Translations under genes and position numbers: made by a program
NCBI GenBank assembly: GCA_002715825.1
Contig: PBAI01000025.1
Span: 61,405-101,862, forward strand
Direction: 5' to 3'
Source: Roseibacillus sp.
GTDB taxonomy: Bacteria; Verrucomicrobiota; Verrucomicrobiia; Verrucomicrobiales; Akkermansiaceae
Length of the DNA stretch: 40,458 bases
In this document: positions 19,374 through 28,129 of the stretch, in pieces
How positions within the stretch are numbered: position 1 is the first letter of the stretch
Layout of the letters: every line of letters begins with the position of its first letter
The notes under the pieces: generated by a model
What the model was told of the DNA's origin: nothing
What the model saw: the letters and a program-made list of their open reading frames with translations, nothing else
Databases searched by the model: none

Positions 19374-20540
19374 CTAGCGGCCACCCAGAGCACCCCCTCC
19401 CAGGACCCACGCGACGTTGAAGCGCGCCATCCAGCCCTTGTTGGAAAGAAGGTAGATCAAGCCCTCGCTGGGCGTATCTTTCCGGCCCACTGCCAGCCAC
19501 GTGTAATTGCCGGGCCCCTCCTTGAGGAGTCGGCTGACAGGCCACGTGTCTCCTCCGTCCAAACTCGCCCGGATCGTAATATCGTCACGCTTGTCTCGAC
19601 GTCCCGGAGCACTGAATAGAAGAATCTCCTGCCCTTTGTGCTGAAGCTTGGCGAGGGATCCCTTGCATCCATAGACATCAGGGGGACCATCAAAAAGCTC
19701 ATCATCCTCTCGGGCCTCCACCCAGCTTTCCCCACCGTCGAGGCTCTCCCCCACAAGCTTGTTGCCCGGCCGCACGTGAGTCCGGGCATTGTAATAGATT
19801 CGACCATCCTGTAATTCAAGAAGACCCGGTTCCGAGCTCCCGAGGATCGGAAAGGGGTTACTTGGGGTCCACGTTCGCCCTCCATCATCACTGTAAAGGG
19901 CGTTGCTGTAACGCTTTCCAAAGAACTTGCGCTTTTGCCCCTTGTTCAGGTAGGTCCTGCTTCCATCCTCGTCCACAGATCCCACGAAGACCTGAGACGG
20001 CATCAGGAGCCGGCCTTTCCTCCTCCCGTGCTGGAGGGTAATTCCCGCATCACAGCAGTAGGTGGTCGCCAACCAGCCATTACGATCCGGCTTTATGAGG
20101 GTTTTCTCGCTACGCCACGTCCTGCCATGATCCATGCTTCTGTAAAGAGTATTGCTCGGAGCCAGCCCCATCGCAAAAACCATGATATCGCCGGTGCTTT
20201 CGTCCACCGTGACATTCCCCAGCTCGCTCCAACCCACATGCTCGCCCTTGTAACGCCCATCGTCCGACATGTCGGCTCCGATCGCTACTCTCTTCCCTAC
20301 CACGATCGGATCGCTCCAACTACGGCCTCCATCCTCACTTCGTTTTACTTCTACCTGTTCCCTTTCCCGCGCCTCCTTGAACACCAGCACCGTCCCGTTC
20401 ATCGCCACCGCGACGTGCCCCATCACTGGAACCTGTTCCTCCCATATCTCACGAAACGGTTTCTTCTCCGCAGCCTGCACGGTAAAGCCCGGTATCACTG
20501 CTACAAAAAGAGTGAAAACAAGCCGCAGGCTGAGATTCAT
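19374..20540 (-). CDS. Exported sialidase-like BNR-repeat protein
   Basis: Signal peptide; Asp-box repeats SEDGGRSWSDP, SMDHGRTWRSE, SDDGGRTWTPS, SLDGGESWVEA, SLDGGDTWPVS. Confidence 0.85.
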   Translation of the reverse strand: MNLSLRLVFTLFVAVIPGFTVQAAEKKPFREIWEEQVPVMGHVAVAMNGTVLVFKEAREREQVEVKRSEDGGRSWSDPIVVGKRVAIGADMSDDGRYKGEHVGWSELGNVTVDESTGDIMVFAMGLAPSNTLYRSMDHGRTWRSEKTLIKPDRNGWLATTYCCDAGITLQHGRRKGRLLMPSQVFVGSVDEDGSRTYLNKGQKRKFFGKRYSNALYSDDGGRTWTPSNPFPILGSSEPGLLELQDGRIYYNARTHVRPGNKLVGESLDGGESWVEAREDDELFDGPPDVYGCKGSLAKLQHKGQEILLFSAPGRRDKRDDITIRASLDGGDTWPVSRLLKEGPGNYTWLAVGRKDTPSEGLIYLLSNKGWMARFNVAWVLGGGALGGR

Positions 20541-20745
20541 TTCCTAACCGTGGCGAGATTCCGGGAAACTGACGAGAGGAAAGAAGGCCTCCGGTCGCAT
20601 CGTTGGACTACCCAGACCCCCCGAATACAGATTTCCAGCTTATCTCAGGGCGTGGAGTATGCGATACTTCAGAGTCGCAAACAGTTTCACGCCACTCGAA
20701 TTCCAAGAGCTGACAAAATGCAGGTAGCCAGAAGCAAAACCACCG

Positions 20746-22128
20746 ATGAGTAAGCGCCGCTTTAAAAGGGCCGCTTATCTGACTCGCAGGGACCTTCTTC
20801 GAGCTGGAGCCTTGGGCATGGGCCTTCCTGGCTATCTCTCACTGTCAAATACCGCCAAAGCGATCAGGCCCCATCAGACGAGCGGATTCGGTAAGGCCAA
20901 GAGCTGTATCGTCGTCTTTGCGTGGGGTGGCCTTAGCCATATTGACAGCTTTGATCTCAAGCCGGATGCGGGCAGTAACATCAAGAGTGCATTCGGGTCT
21001 ATTCCCACAACCATCCCGGGTTATCATGTCTGCGAGCATCTGCCCCTGCTCTCCAAGCAGGTTCATCGCATGACCCTGATCCGCAGTATGCACCACGATG
21101 CTCCCTCGCATCGCTCCGCAGCCTACTGGAACCTCACCGGTCACGCCCCTGCCAAACCAGATAAGAACTGGCCACGAACCCGCAAGGATTGGCCCAGTAT
21201 TGGATCAATGGTCGCCCATGCCCGACACGATCCCGGAAGCCATCTTCCCGGAAATGTAGCCCTTCCTTATCCAATCTATGATGGCGGATGGGCTAACGGC
21301 CAGCATGCAGGATTCCTCGGGATGAAGTATGACCCGGTAATAATGAAGCCTGATGGAGGAAAACCTTATGATGGGAAATCTCCGATCTCCGGGCATCTCT
21401 CCTTTGACTTCATCGAGGGCGTGAATGAGCAACGCCTCGCTGATCGCAGGAACCTCCTGACTCAGCTTTCCGGCAGCGCTCAGCCCACCGAACCTCTCGA
21501 GCACTATCAGCAGCGAGTCTTCGACATGCTCCTGGACGAAGAGACCAGACGCGCCTTCAAGATTGATGATGAACCCGCACGTCAGCATCGCCGCTATGGA
21601 TCTCACGTTCTCGGACAAAGCCTCCTCACTGCCCGGCGACTCACAGGCGCCGGCGTCCCTCTGGTAACAGTCTACGCCGCAGCCGGAGACCTGAATGGCA
21701 GCAAGGGAGCCCACTTCGACACTCATGCGGATGGATACAATCGCCTTAAAAAGCAGATGCTCCCACCCTTGGATCAGGGACTTTCGGCCCTTCTGGACGA
21801 TCTATATGAAAGTGGTCGAATTGATGACACCCTCGTCGTTCTGCTCACCGAATTTGGCCGCACTCCCAAGGTCAACGGTGCAGGTGGCCGTGATCATTAC
21901 CCCAAGGTCTACACCGTGGGACTGGCGGGAGCCGGGGTAAGCGAAGGCCTGCTCTACGGAACGTCCGATAAGAGTGGCGCCTTCCCGGATAGCGCAGCTG
22001 CGACCCCAGCTGACCTTCACGCCAGTATCTTCCATTCCCTCGGAATTCCTCCAGAGCAGCGAATCCATGATCTCGAAGACCGCCCTTTGCCCATGTGCGA
22101 CGGGTCGGTTCTCCCTGTTTTTTCCTGA
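20746..22128 (+). CDS. DUF1501 domain-containing protein
   Basis: TRRDLLRAGALGMGLPGYLSL Tat-like N-terminus; CIVVFAWGGLSHIDSFDLKPDA; LLTEFGRTPKVNGAGGRDHYP. Confidence 0.9.
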   Translation: MSKRRFKRAAYLTRRDLLRAGALGMGLPGYLSLSNTAKAIRPHQTSGFGKAKSCIVVFAWGGLSHIDSFDLKPDAGSNIKSAFGSIPTTIPGYHVCEHLPLLSKQVHRMTLIRSMHHDAPSHRSAAYWNLTGHAPAKPDKNWPRTRKDWPSIGSMVAHARHDPGSHLPGNVALPYPIYDGGWANGQHAGFLGMKYDPVIMKPDGGKPYDGKSPISGHLSFDFIEGVNEQRLADRRNLLTQLSGSAQPTEPLEHYQQRVFDMLLDEETRRAFKIDDEPARQHRRYGSHVLGQSLLTARRLTGAGVPLVTVYAAAGDLNGSKGAHFDTHADGYNRLKKQMLPPLDQGLSALLDDLYESGRIDDTLVVLLTEFGRTPKVNGAGGRDHYPKVYTVGLAGAGVSEGLLYGTSDKSGAFPDSAAATPADLHASIFHSLGIPPEQRIHDLEDRPLPMCDGSVLPVFS

Positions 22129-22204
22129 CGGGCTTTCTTTTCTCAGTGAGCTCGGATCACCCTGTACTTGACGAAGTATCTGCGGTCCCAAAGTGTGGTG
22201 ACTG

Positions 22205-23008
22205 ATGAGAAGAATCCGCTCTGCGGCCTTAACTCTGGCCGGACTATTTCTATCCTCTCTGGGGTCCTTCGCAGCTGAACCTGCTGCTGGAAAGATGATC
22301 AAGGTCACTCCCGGGAAGGGTGACCGCGTCGCCTACTGGCTCTACCTCCCGGAGGGCGCTGTCGAAAACAACGAGAAGCTTCCGGTTGTTGTCTTCCTGC
22401 ATGGCATGGGGCAGAGAGGAAGCAATCTCGATCAGGTCCTTGCTCACGGACCTCCGAAATTGATCGCTGGAGGTAAGCACTTTCCGTTTATCATGATTGC
22501 ACCGCAATGCCCGAATGACAGTCATAAGGGCAGGCGCAACGCCAAGTCGTTCTGGTGGCACCCCGAAGGACCCATAGACAAGGTAAAAAACATTCTCGAT
22601 TTTGAGTCTAAGAGACTGGGAAACATCGATCCCGACCGCATTTATATTACTGGCCTGAGCATGGGAGGCTTTGGGACCTATCAGATCGTGGGCCGTTACC
22701 CGGACTACTTTGCTGCCGCCGCTCCGATATGCGGACACGGCAACCGTATCGAGGACAAGCAGGCCCTCCAAGAAGCCTTCGCCAAAGTTCCAGTCTGGGC
22801 CTTCCATGGAGACAGGGACAACGTAGTCCGCCTTGGTGAACAGCAGAAGACGATTAACCTTCTGAGGGAAGGTGGCGCAGATGTTAAATTTACGATATAC
22901 CCCGGAGTCGGGCATGACTCATGGACCCGCACCTACGACGATCCCGCATTTTACCAGTGGCTACTCATGCAGAGAAAGGGACAGGTGAAGCGCAAGACCA
23001 AGCCTTAG
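22205..23008 (+). CDS. Exported alpha/beta-hydrolase (esterase / polysaccharide-esterase-like)
   Basis: LPVVVFLHGMGQRGSN oxyanion region, GLSMGGFGTYQI nucleophile elbow, GVGHDSWT catalytic His. Confidence 0.85.
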   Translation: MRRIRSAALTLAGLFLSSLGSFAAEPAAGKMIKVTPGKGDRVAYWLYLPEGAVENNEKLPVVVFLHGMGQRGSNLDQVLAHGPPKLIAGGKHFPFIMIAPQCPNDSHKGRRNAKSFWWHPEGPIDKVKNILDFESKRLGNIDPDRIYITGLSMGGFGTYQIVGRYPDYFAAAAPICGHGNRIEDKQALQEAFAKVPVWAFHGDRDNVVRLGEQQKTINLLREGGADVKFTIYPGVGHDSWTRTYDDPAFYQWLLMQRKGQVKRKTKP

Positions 23009-23118
23009 GGCCCTTCGTAAGGAAGCTGCTTCATGGCACCCTCTTCCCAAACCGGGGCCACCACAACCGAGGCATTTCACTGGTTGCGGAAAAGCGAGCT
23101 CGCCGATTCTCAGGAACT

Positions 23119-26100
23119 TTACCGGCCTTCCTCGGGCAGAATTCTCCATTCATGGATACCTGCCGAGACGCCTGATTGCAGCCGAGCCTCCAACCTGATG
23201 CGGTCGGTCTCGAATGCCTTGAATGTGACCTCGTTGAACTGGTCTAGCTCGAGAGGATAAGTCCCTAGAGGCTCCGCCGGTTTCCAGTGTCCATGATGGC
23301 GATACAGGATTCGCCAGCTCTCGGGAACGCTGCAATCGCCCCCGTTGGCATACCAGTATACCTGCACGCCGGTGATCTGACGAGGTTTCTCAAATTCATA
23401 CTGAACCCACTCAGCCTCCTTATCGTTAGGCCTCTTTCCCCCCTTCCAGTTCGCGGGGTCCTCCCACTCTCCTCCACCCTTGCCCGACCAAGTGTAAGAA
23501 GAGCTCTCGCGCTGCTGTTCAACAGGTAGCACGGTTTCTACTCTTGGAACCGGGACAGGTGGCATTGCGGGAGGGGTTTCCGGGCTGAGCCGTGGCGCGA
23601 ACACGCTGAATTGCAATCTGGTGCCCACCAGATGAAACGTCCCCTGAAAATTCTGGCTCTTATCAAGACGGAAATCATTAGCGTCGACATCGACGAAACT
23701 AGCCCCCGTAAAATCGATCAGATTGTAACTTCTCCCGGCCTTCACCCCTCCACGGTCCTTGATCGTGATGACCACACTACGGTGCTTAGTTCCCCGGAAT
23801 GTGCCTCCGGTAATTCGCAGGAGGTCGGCCTGCTCCCCAATTTCGAATTGCATGCGAGCTCCTTCCCTGAGCTCGAGTCCATCCCGAAACGTCAAAGTTC
23901 CAATTCCGTCTCCCGGATCAATTCTTCCCCCGGGGTTGACCAGAACAGGGGAAGAGCTCCCCCCAGTCCCGATGGCGCCGTTACCACTGAGAACCGCCCC
24001 ATGATTCACCACCACGGTCGACTTCGGGCTGACTCCCGACCCCTTGGCGTTATTAACCAGAAGCACCCCGGAATTCACCATAGTGGCAGCACGATAAGCC
24101 CGGTTATTCCTCTGGTCCGGATCGTAGACCGTAGTGTAATCCGCAGTCAGCTCACACACTCCCGGTCCATTTTTGATAATTCCAGCACCATCGCACCACG
24201 TGTATGCACCCTGTATTTCCTGCACGAGTCCGTGGAAACTGAACTTCGCTCCCTCGGCTACGTCCACCACCATGTTGTAGGTTTCCGAGGGGGACCATCC
24301 CGTGGTGGTCCAGGTAGAGCCCGGAGCCCACGCGTGCCTGCCACCTTTGACCAAAATAGCAAGGTCACCACTTCCCTTCAAATTGCCTGAAAAGGTGTAT
24401 CCGTGTTGCGAGTCAATCTGCATTGCGCTGATCGCATTTCGACTTTCCGGGTGATCAATGATTCCAGAAATAGTCACCGGCCCATTGAGCACGTCGGGAA
24501 AGAGTACAACCGCTTCCTGAGTGGGCTTACGAACATTCTGCCACGACATGACCGGAACGCTCGTGTCTCCAGAGGAAGAGGGCAGGAGGTCATCACAAAG
24601 GGCGGTAGCGATATGAGGATAGTAAAGATGAGAGGCACTGGGCTTATAGGACCGGAATATTTCAGCCCTCAGATAAGGCATCTGCTCTCCTTCATTACTG
24701 CCAGCATAAGAGGGCACTTCGTCAAGCCTGTCCCTCATCGCTGCCTCAAGGGTCAGCAGTGCCAGCGGTTCAGCAGAACACAAGTTCGCATGACGGTGAA
24801 GCGGACTGGGGGTAAACAGGCCCTGTTCAGGACGAAAATGAGCACGGAAGGCGTTGTTGGCGATTACTCTTCCGAGATCCAGATAGGCCATGTTGCGAGT
24901 CGCTTTGTAGAGCTCCACAAGTGGGAAAATGAAAAGGTAATTTTCCTCAGCGGTTCTTAGATTGAGCCGAGGATCCTCACCTGCCCAAGATCCGATATCT
25001 CCGAAGTGGTGTCCCCTGAACATTGCCCGCAGAGCCTCCCAGATCTCTTTATCGGCGCTTTGCTTGTAACAGATGGCGAAGGCCAGAATGTTCGTGGGAG
25101 TAGGCGACCATGGGATCCACGAGCTTTTAACCTCCTCTCCCGGGCTGGCATTCTTCGCATCACGATCGGCGAGATCCGTTCCGTCGAAAAGCATATTGCG
25201 CATCTCGTTGACCTCTGGCCTGTAGCAGTGCCTCGCGTAAGCCTTAAGGTGCTTGAGCATCGTTTCACGATAGTATCTCCCCTTGGGACCTAGCTCTTCA
25301 CCCAGCCTTAGCATGGCAATTCCTCCACCATTCATCAGCCCCGCAGAGCCCGAAGTAATCAGGGCATATTCGGGGACGGGATCTTTCTCAGAACCGAAGT
25401 CTCTCAGGGATGTGTGATGCCATGGCGGGAGACCCGTATCGGGATGAGCACTCTCCGAGTAGCGGGCATAGAGTCTCTGAGCCCAGAATAACGGCCGATC
25501 ATCATCATTTAGAAGACCCAGCTGAGCTCCTGCGTAAATGATGTCAGATCCCGAATCAAAGAAGGTCAGGTTCCCCTTGACGATGCCCACCACGGGCTCG
25601 GTGATGGGCTGGCTCCAGACGGTCTCTTCGTTCAATTGCTTCACGTAGCTTCCGTGGCGCGTAAAGTTCATGAAACCCCAGTCCTGTATATGGGAGTCCC
25701 AGTGCGCAGTCATCATGCGGCGGGCTGCCACGGGATCGGCATCCCAGAAAATCGGATAGAACGGGTAGTCCCGCTTCATCTCATGCCCACTCTTTCCAGC
25801 TGGCCAGTCATTGCCGTCCTGATCATCGGTATTCAAATTGATCCAGCGATGATGCCCCATATGCAAAAGGCCATTGGGCACCGAATAGTGCTTGAAGCAG
25901 TAGCGGAGGCTGTCCTTGTAGGCATCGCGGTAGCGCTCATCACCCGTCAGATTACTGATCCCTACGAGGAAACGCATGAGATTTCCCTGATAGGCGAGAT
26001 TAGATGAGATTACCGGCTGAAAAGGCTGCTTTGAGCGGGGGCCCGGGCCACCAAGGCGATGGATATACATCTTCTCCGGCGCCTTCATCGTATTCACCTC

Positions 26101-26319
26101 GAGAGCATCAACGAATAGCGGGCTGTGTTTTTTCCCGTAGGTATCGCGACCATGACGAAGAACGGCCGCCGCGTAGCTCTGCAATCCTGCCATTCGCTCA
26201 GTATCGGGATCTTCCACCACCGCTGCGCCGGCTTGAACAGGGAAACATCCAACGAGAAAAAGTAGCGCGACATCCCGTCCGCATCTCCAGAAGCGAATTA
26301 TCGATAGTGGTCTCTTCAT
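23119..26319 (-). CDS. Large exported GH127-like/passenger-repeat chimeric protein
   Basis: Signal peptide; alpha-helical N-terminal ~600 aa; autotransporter-associated-like segment (STVVVNHGAVLSGNGAIGTGGSSSPVLVNPGGRIDPGDGIGTLTF); C-terminal EWVQYEFEKPRQITGVQVYWYANGGDCSVPESWRILYR resembling the C-terminal domain seen in GH127-type proteins. Confidence 0.65.
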   Translation of the reverse strand: MKRPLSIIRFWRCGRDVALLFLVGCFPVQAGAAVVEDPDTERMAGLQSYAAAVLRHGRDTYGKKHSPLFVDALEVNTMKAPEKMYIHRLGGPGPRSKQPFQPVISSNLAYQGNLMRFLVGISNLTGDERYRDAYKDSLRYCFKHYSVPNGLLHMGHHRWINLNTDDQDGNDWPAGKSGHEMKRDYPFYPIFWDADPVAARRMMTAHWDSHIQDWGFMNFTRHGSYVKQLNEETVWSQPITEPVVGIVKGNLTFFDSGSDIIYAGAQLGLLNDDDRPLFWAQRLYARYSESAHPDTGLPPWHHTSLRDFGSEKDPVPEYALITSGSAGLMNGGGIAMLRLGEELGPKGRYYRETMLKHLKAYARHCYRPEVNEMRNMLFDGTDLADRDAKNASPGEEVKSSWIPWSPTPTNILAFAICYKQSADKEIWEALRAMFRGHHFGDIGSWAGEDPRLNLRTAEENYLFIFPLVELYKATRNMAYLDLGRVIANNAFRAHFRPEQGLFTPSPLHRHANLCSAEPLALLTLEAAMRDRLDEVPSYAGSNEGEQMPYLRAEIFRSYKPSASHLYYPHIATALCDDLLPSSSGDTSVPVMSWQNVRKPTQEAVVLFPDVLNGPVTISGIIDHPESRNAISAMQIDSQHGYTFSGNLKGSGDLAILVKGGRHAWAPGSTWTTTGWSPSETYNMVVDVAEGAKFSFHGLVQEIQGAYTWCDGAGIIKNGPGVCELTADYTTVYDPDQRNNRAYRAATMVNSGVLLVNNAKGSGVSPKSTVVVNHGAVLSGNGAIGTGGSSSPVLVNPGGRIDPGDGIGTLTFRDGLELREGARMQFEIGEQADLLRITGGTFRGTKHRSVVITIKDRGGVKAGRSYNLIDFTGASFVDVDANDFRLDKSQNFQGTFHLVGTRLQFSVFAPRLSPETPPAMPPVPVPRVETVLPVEQQRESSSYTWSGKGGGEWEDPANWKGGKRPNDKEAEWVQYEFEKPRQITGVQVYWYANGGDCSVPESWRILYRHHGHWKPAEPLGTYPLELDQFNEVTFKAFETDRIRLEARLQSGVSAGIHEWRILPEEGR

Positions 26320-26433
26320 GCCATCAGTGTTGAGAGAATGCAGCCACATGCTTTTCGCCGCAGTCCATGGAGGCTGAACCACTTTAAGCTAGGCTATGCG
26401 ACGGCATGCTCTAAAGGACAAAAGGTCTCAGAT

Positions 26434-27759
26434 TCAGGTCAGGGGGGTTTCAGTAAAAATGGAAATCCTACCATCCTCCGTCCTGCAGGATGCCTCCAGA
26501 TCCTGATACTCCTTGGCTTTGTTGTACATCGTGAAATAGACAAATGGATCGTGAAGCACGCTTCGCTTGAGCCGCGCGTAAGGGTCTCCTCGCTGAGACA
26601 TCATAAGAGAGAGATGAACCTTGTGCTTTTTCTCATACAGGTAGGCTAACCCCTTCAGGAGCTTAGCCACGTCACTCACTTCTCCTACGAAATGAATTGG
26701 CCATAAGATTCGTTCCGTAATCTTCAAGGAGGAAATCAACTTGAACAACCCCCTAGGTTCCTCAAGAGTCAGGTTAAAATAATCTCCCCAGTTGATGGCC
26801 AGAGCAGCAGCGAGAATTTCACCATTCTTCCCCTGCAGCATGTAGATCCCGCTCGTGGTGCTGTAGGCTCGCACTCTCTCAAACATCTCTTTGAAAGAAT
26901 CATACGTGGCATACTGATTGAGGAGGAACATGTCTCTCCTCTCGAGAAGCTTCTTATGGAAGTTCCTTATTCGGGCATCGTCCTCAGAGATGTCCACCAG
27001 TCTCTTGCTCCATTTCCTGCTCCGGAAGAGACGGTTGATCTTGATGTAGGAATCCACCGGGAACTGATTATATCCTTTCTTAAACACCCGGGAGAGTGTC
27101 TCCATGGATCGCTGCATCCCCCGGTTGTCCTTTCCGAAGTTGGCGTATCCGACATTCACACCGTTGATTCTGGTGAGCTCATCGAATATCGAAAAGATTG
27201 TCGCGAACATTCCGCATTGCCGATAGAGCGCCTTTCCGTTTTCGCTGAAAGTGCTAACCCGGAGAAGATTGTAATAATAGGAAGGGCACAACGCACCGGA
27301 AGATTGGTCCATGTAATCGAAGCTGTTTACATGAGCATAACCGGCTATTCTGTAATTTCTCTTTCCCGCCTGATCCTTGTCCTTCAGCGGGTGCAGACAG
27401 AGGACCACCAAAGCTCGTCCATTGATTGAAGCAAGCGAGTCGGGAAGGTTTCTGAAGTAGACTCTGAAGGTTAAAAGTCCTTGCCCCGTTTGCTCATTGA
27501 AGTGCTTCTCAGGAACCGATATCACCTCCTGGCATTGCTCCCTGAAAAAGTCACGGGAAGTGTTGAGTCCTACGTCTGCAAGAACCTCGTCGATCCTTTC
27601 AAGACTTCGCACGGGAACAACCAGCAATTCGAGTTGCTCTTTGAAGCGGTCGATCACCTTGATCTCGAAGCTGTCGAAACGCAGGGGTTCTTCCGGATGA
27701 AAATCCATCCTATCTCTCTCCAGAGGACGAAAATAATGAAATGTGCGGATCTTCCCCAT
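26434..27759 (-). CDS. Protein of unknown function, possibly GNAT-like
   Basis: 441-aa ORF with soluble composition; central GKALYRQCGMFATIFSIFDELTRINGVNVGYANFGKDNRGMQRSMETL loosely resembles an acetyltransferase core. Confidence 0.5.
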   Translation of the reverse strand: MGKIRTFHYFRPLERDRMDFHPEEPLRFDSFEIKVIDRFKEQLELLVVPVRSLERIDEVLADVGLNTSRDFFREQCQEVISVPEKHFNEQTGQGLLTFRVYFRNLPDSLASINGRALVVLCLHPLKDKDQAGKRNYRIAGYAHVNSFDYMDQSSGALCPSYYYNLLRVSTFSENGKALYRQCGMFATIFSIFDELTRINGVNVGYANFGKDNRGMQRSMETLSRVFKKGYNQFPVDSYIKINRLFRSRKWSKRLVDISEDDARIRNFHKKLLERRDMFLLNQYATYDSFKEMFERVRAYSTTSGIYMLQGKNGEILAAALAINWGDYFNLTLEEPRGLFKLISSLKITERILWPIHFVGEVSDVAKLLKGLAYLYEKKHKVHLSLMMSQRGDPYARLKRSVLHDPFVYFTMYNKAKEYQDLEASCRTEDGRISIFTETPLT

Positions 27760-27837
27760 CGCGAAGTCAAACCAGACTCTTTTAGTGCCTTAATTTCCCA
27801 GAATCCTCAATCATAACGAAAGGGTCTTATTCTAAAA

Positions 27838-27870
27838 CGATAAGGCGGATTAGCATCCGCAACCTTATCG
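27838..27870. other. Stable two-tier stem-loop in divergent intergenic region
   Basis: CGATAAGG-CGGAT-TAGC-ATCCG-CAA-CCTTATCG: 8-bp outer plus 5-bp inner perfect stems with a 3-nt bulge; a T-run follows on the minus strand. Confidence 0.6.
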
Positions 27871-28129
27871 CGATTACCATGGGCCAAGTTGGCAAAGCCC
27901 CGGAAGGTTCACTTGATATTCGACCTTCATAATGCAGCATTTAAGTAACCCATGAGAATCTTCTGGAATTCGTGCTTACCCATTGCGCTTGCGGCCGCGG
28001 TGCGACAGGCGGCTCCTCCCTTGGAACCAGCGGGAACTGGAGTGGAAACTACCTCAGGATAAGTAAGAACCCCTGAGATCCTGAATTTTTCCCAAGCCTT
28101 CTCGCGACTCAACTCAAGACCCTCTGAGT

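Noticed and set aside
27952-28062. 36-codon plus-strand ORF MRIFWNSCLPIALAAAVRQAAPPLEPAGTGVETTSG
   Set aside because: Signal-peptide-like but very short, with no support beyond composition; may be chance or a gene remnant.
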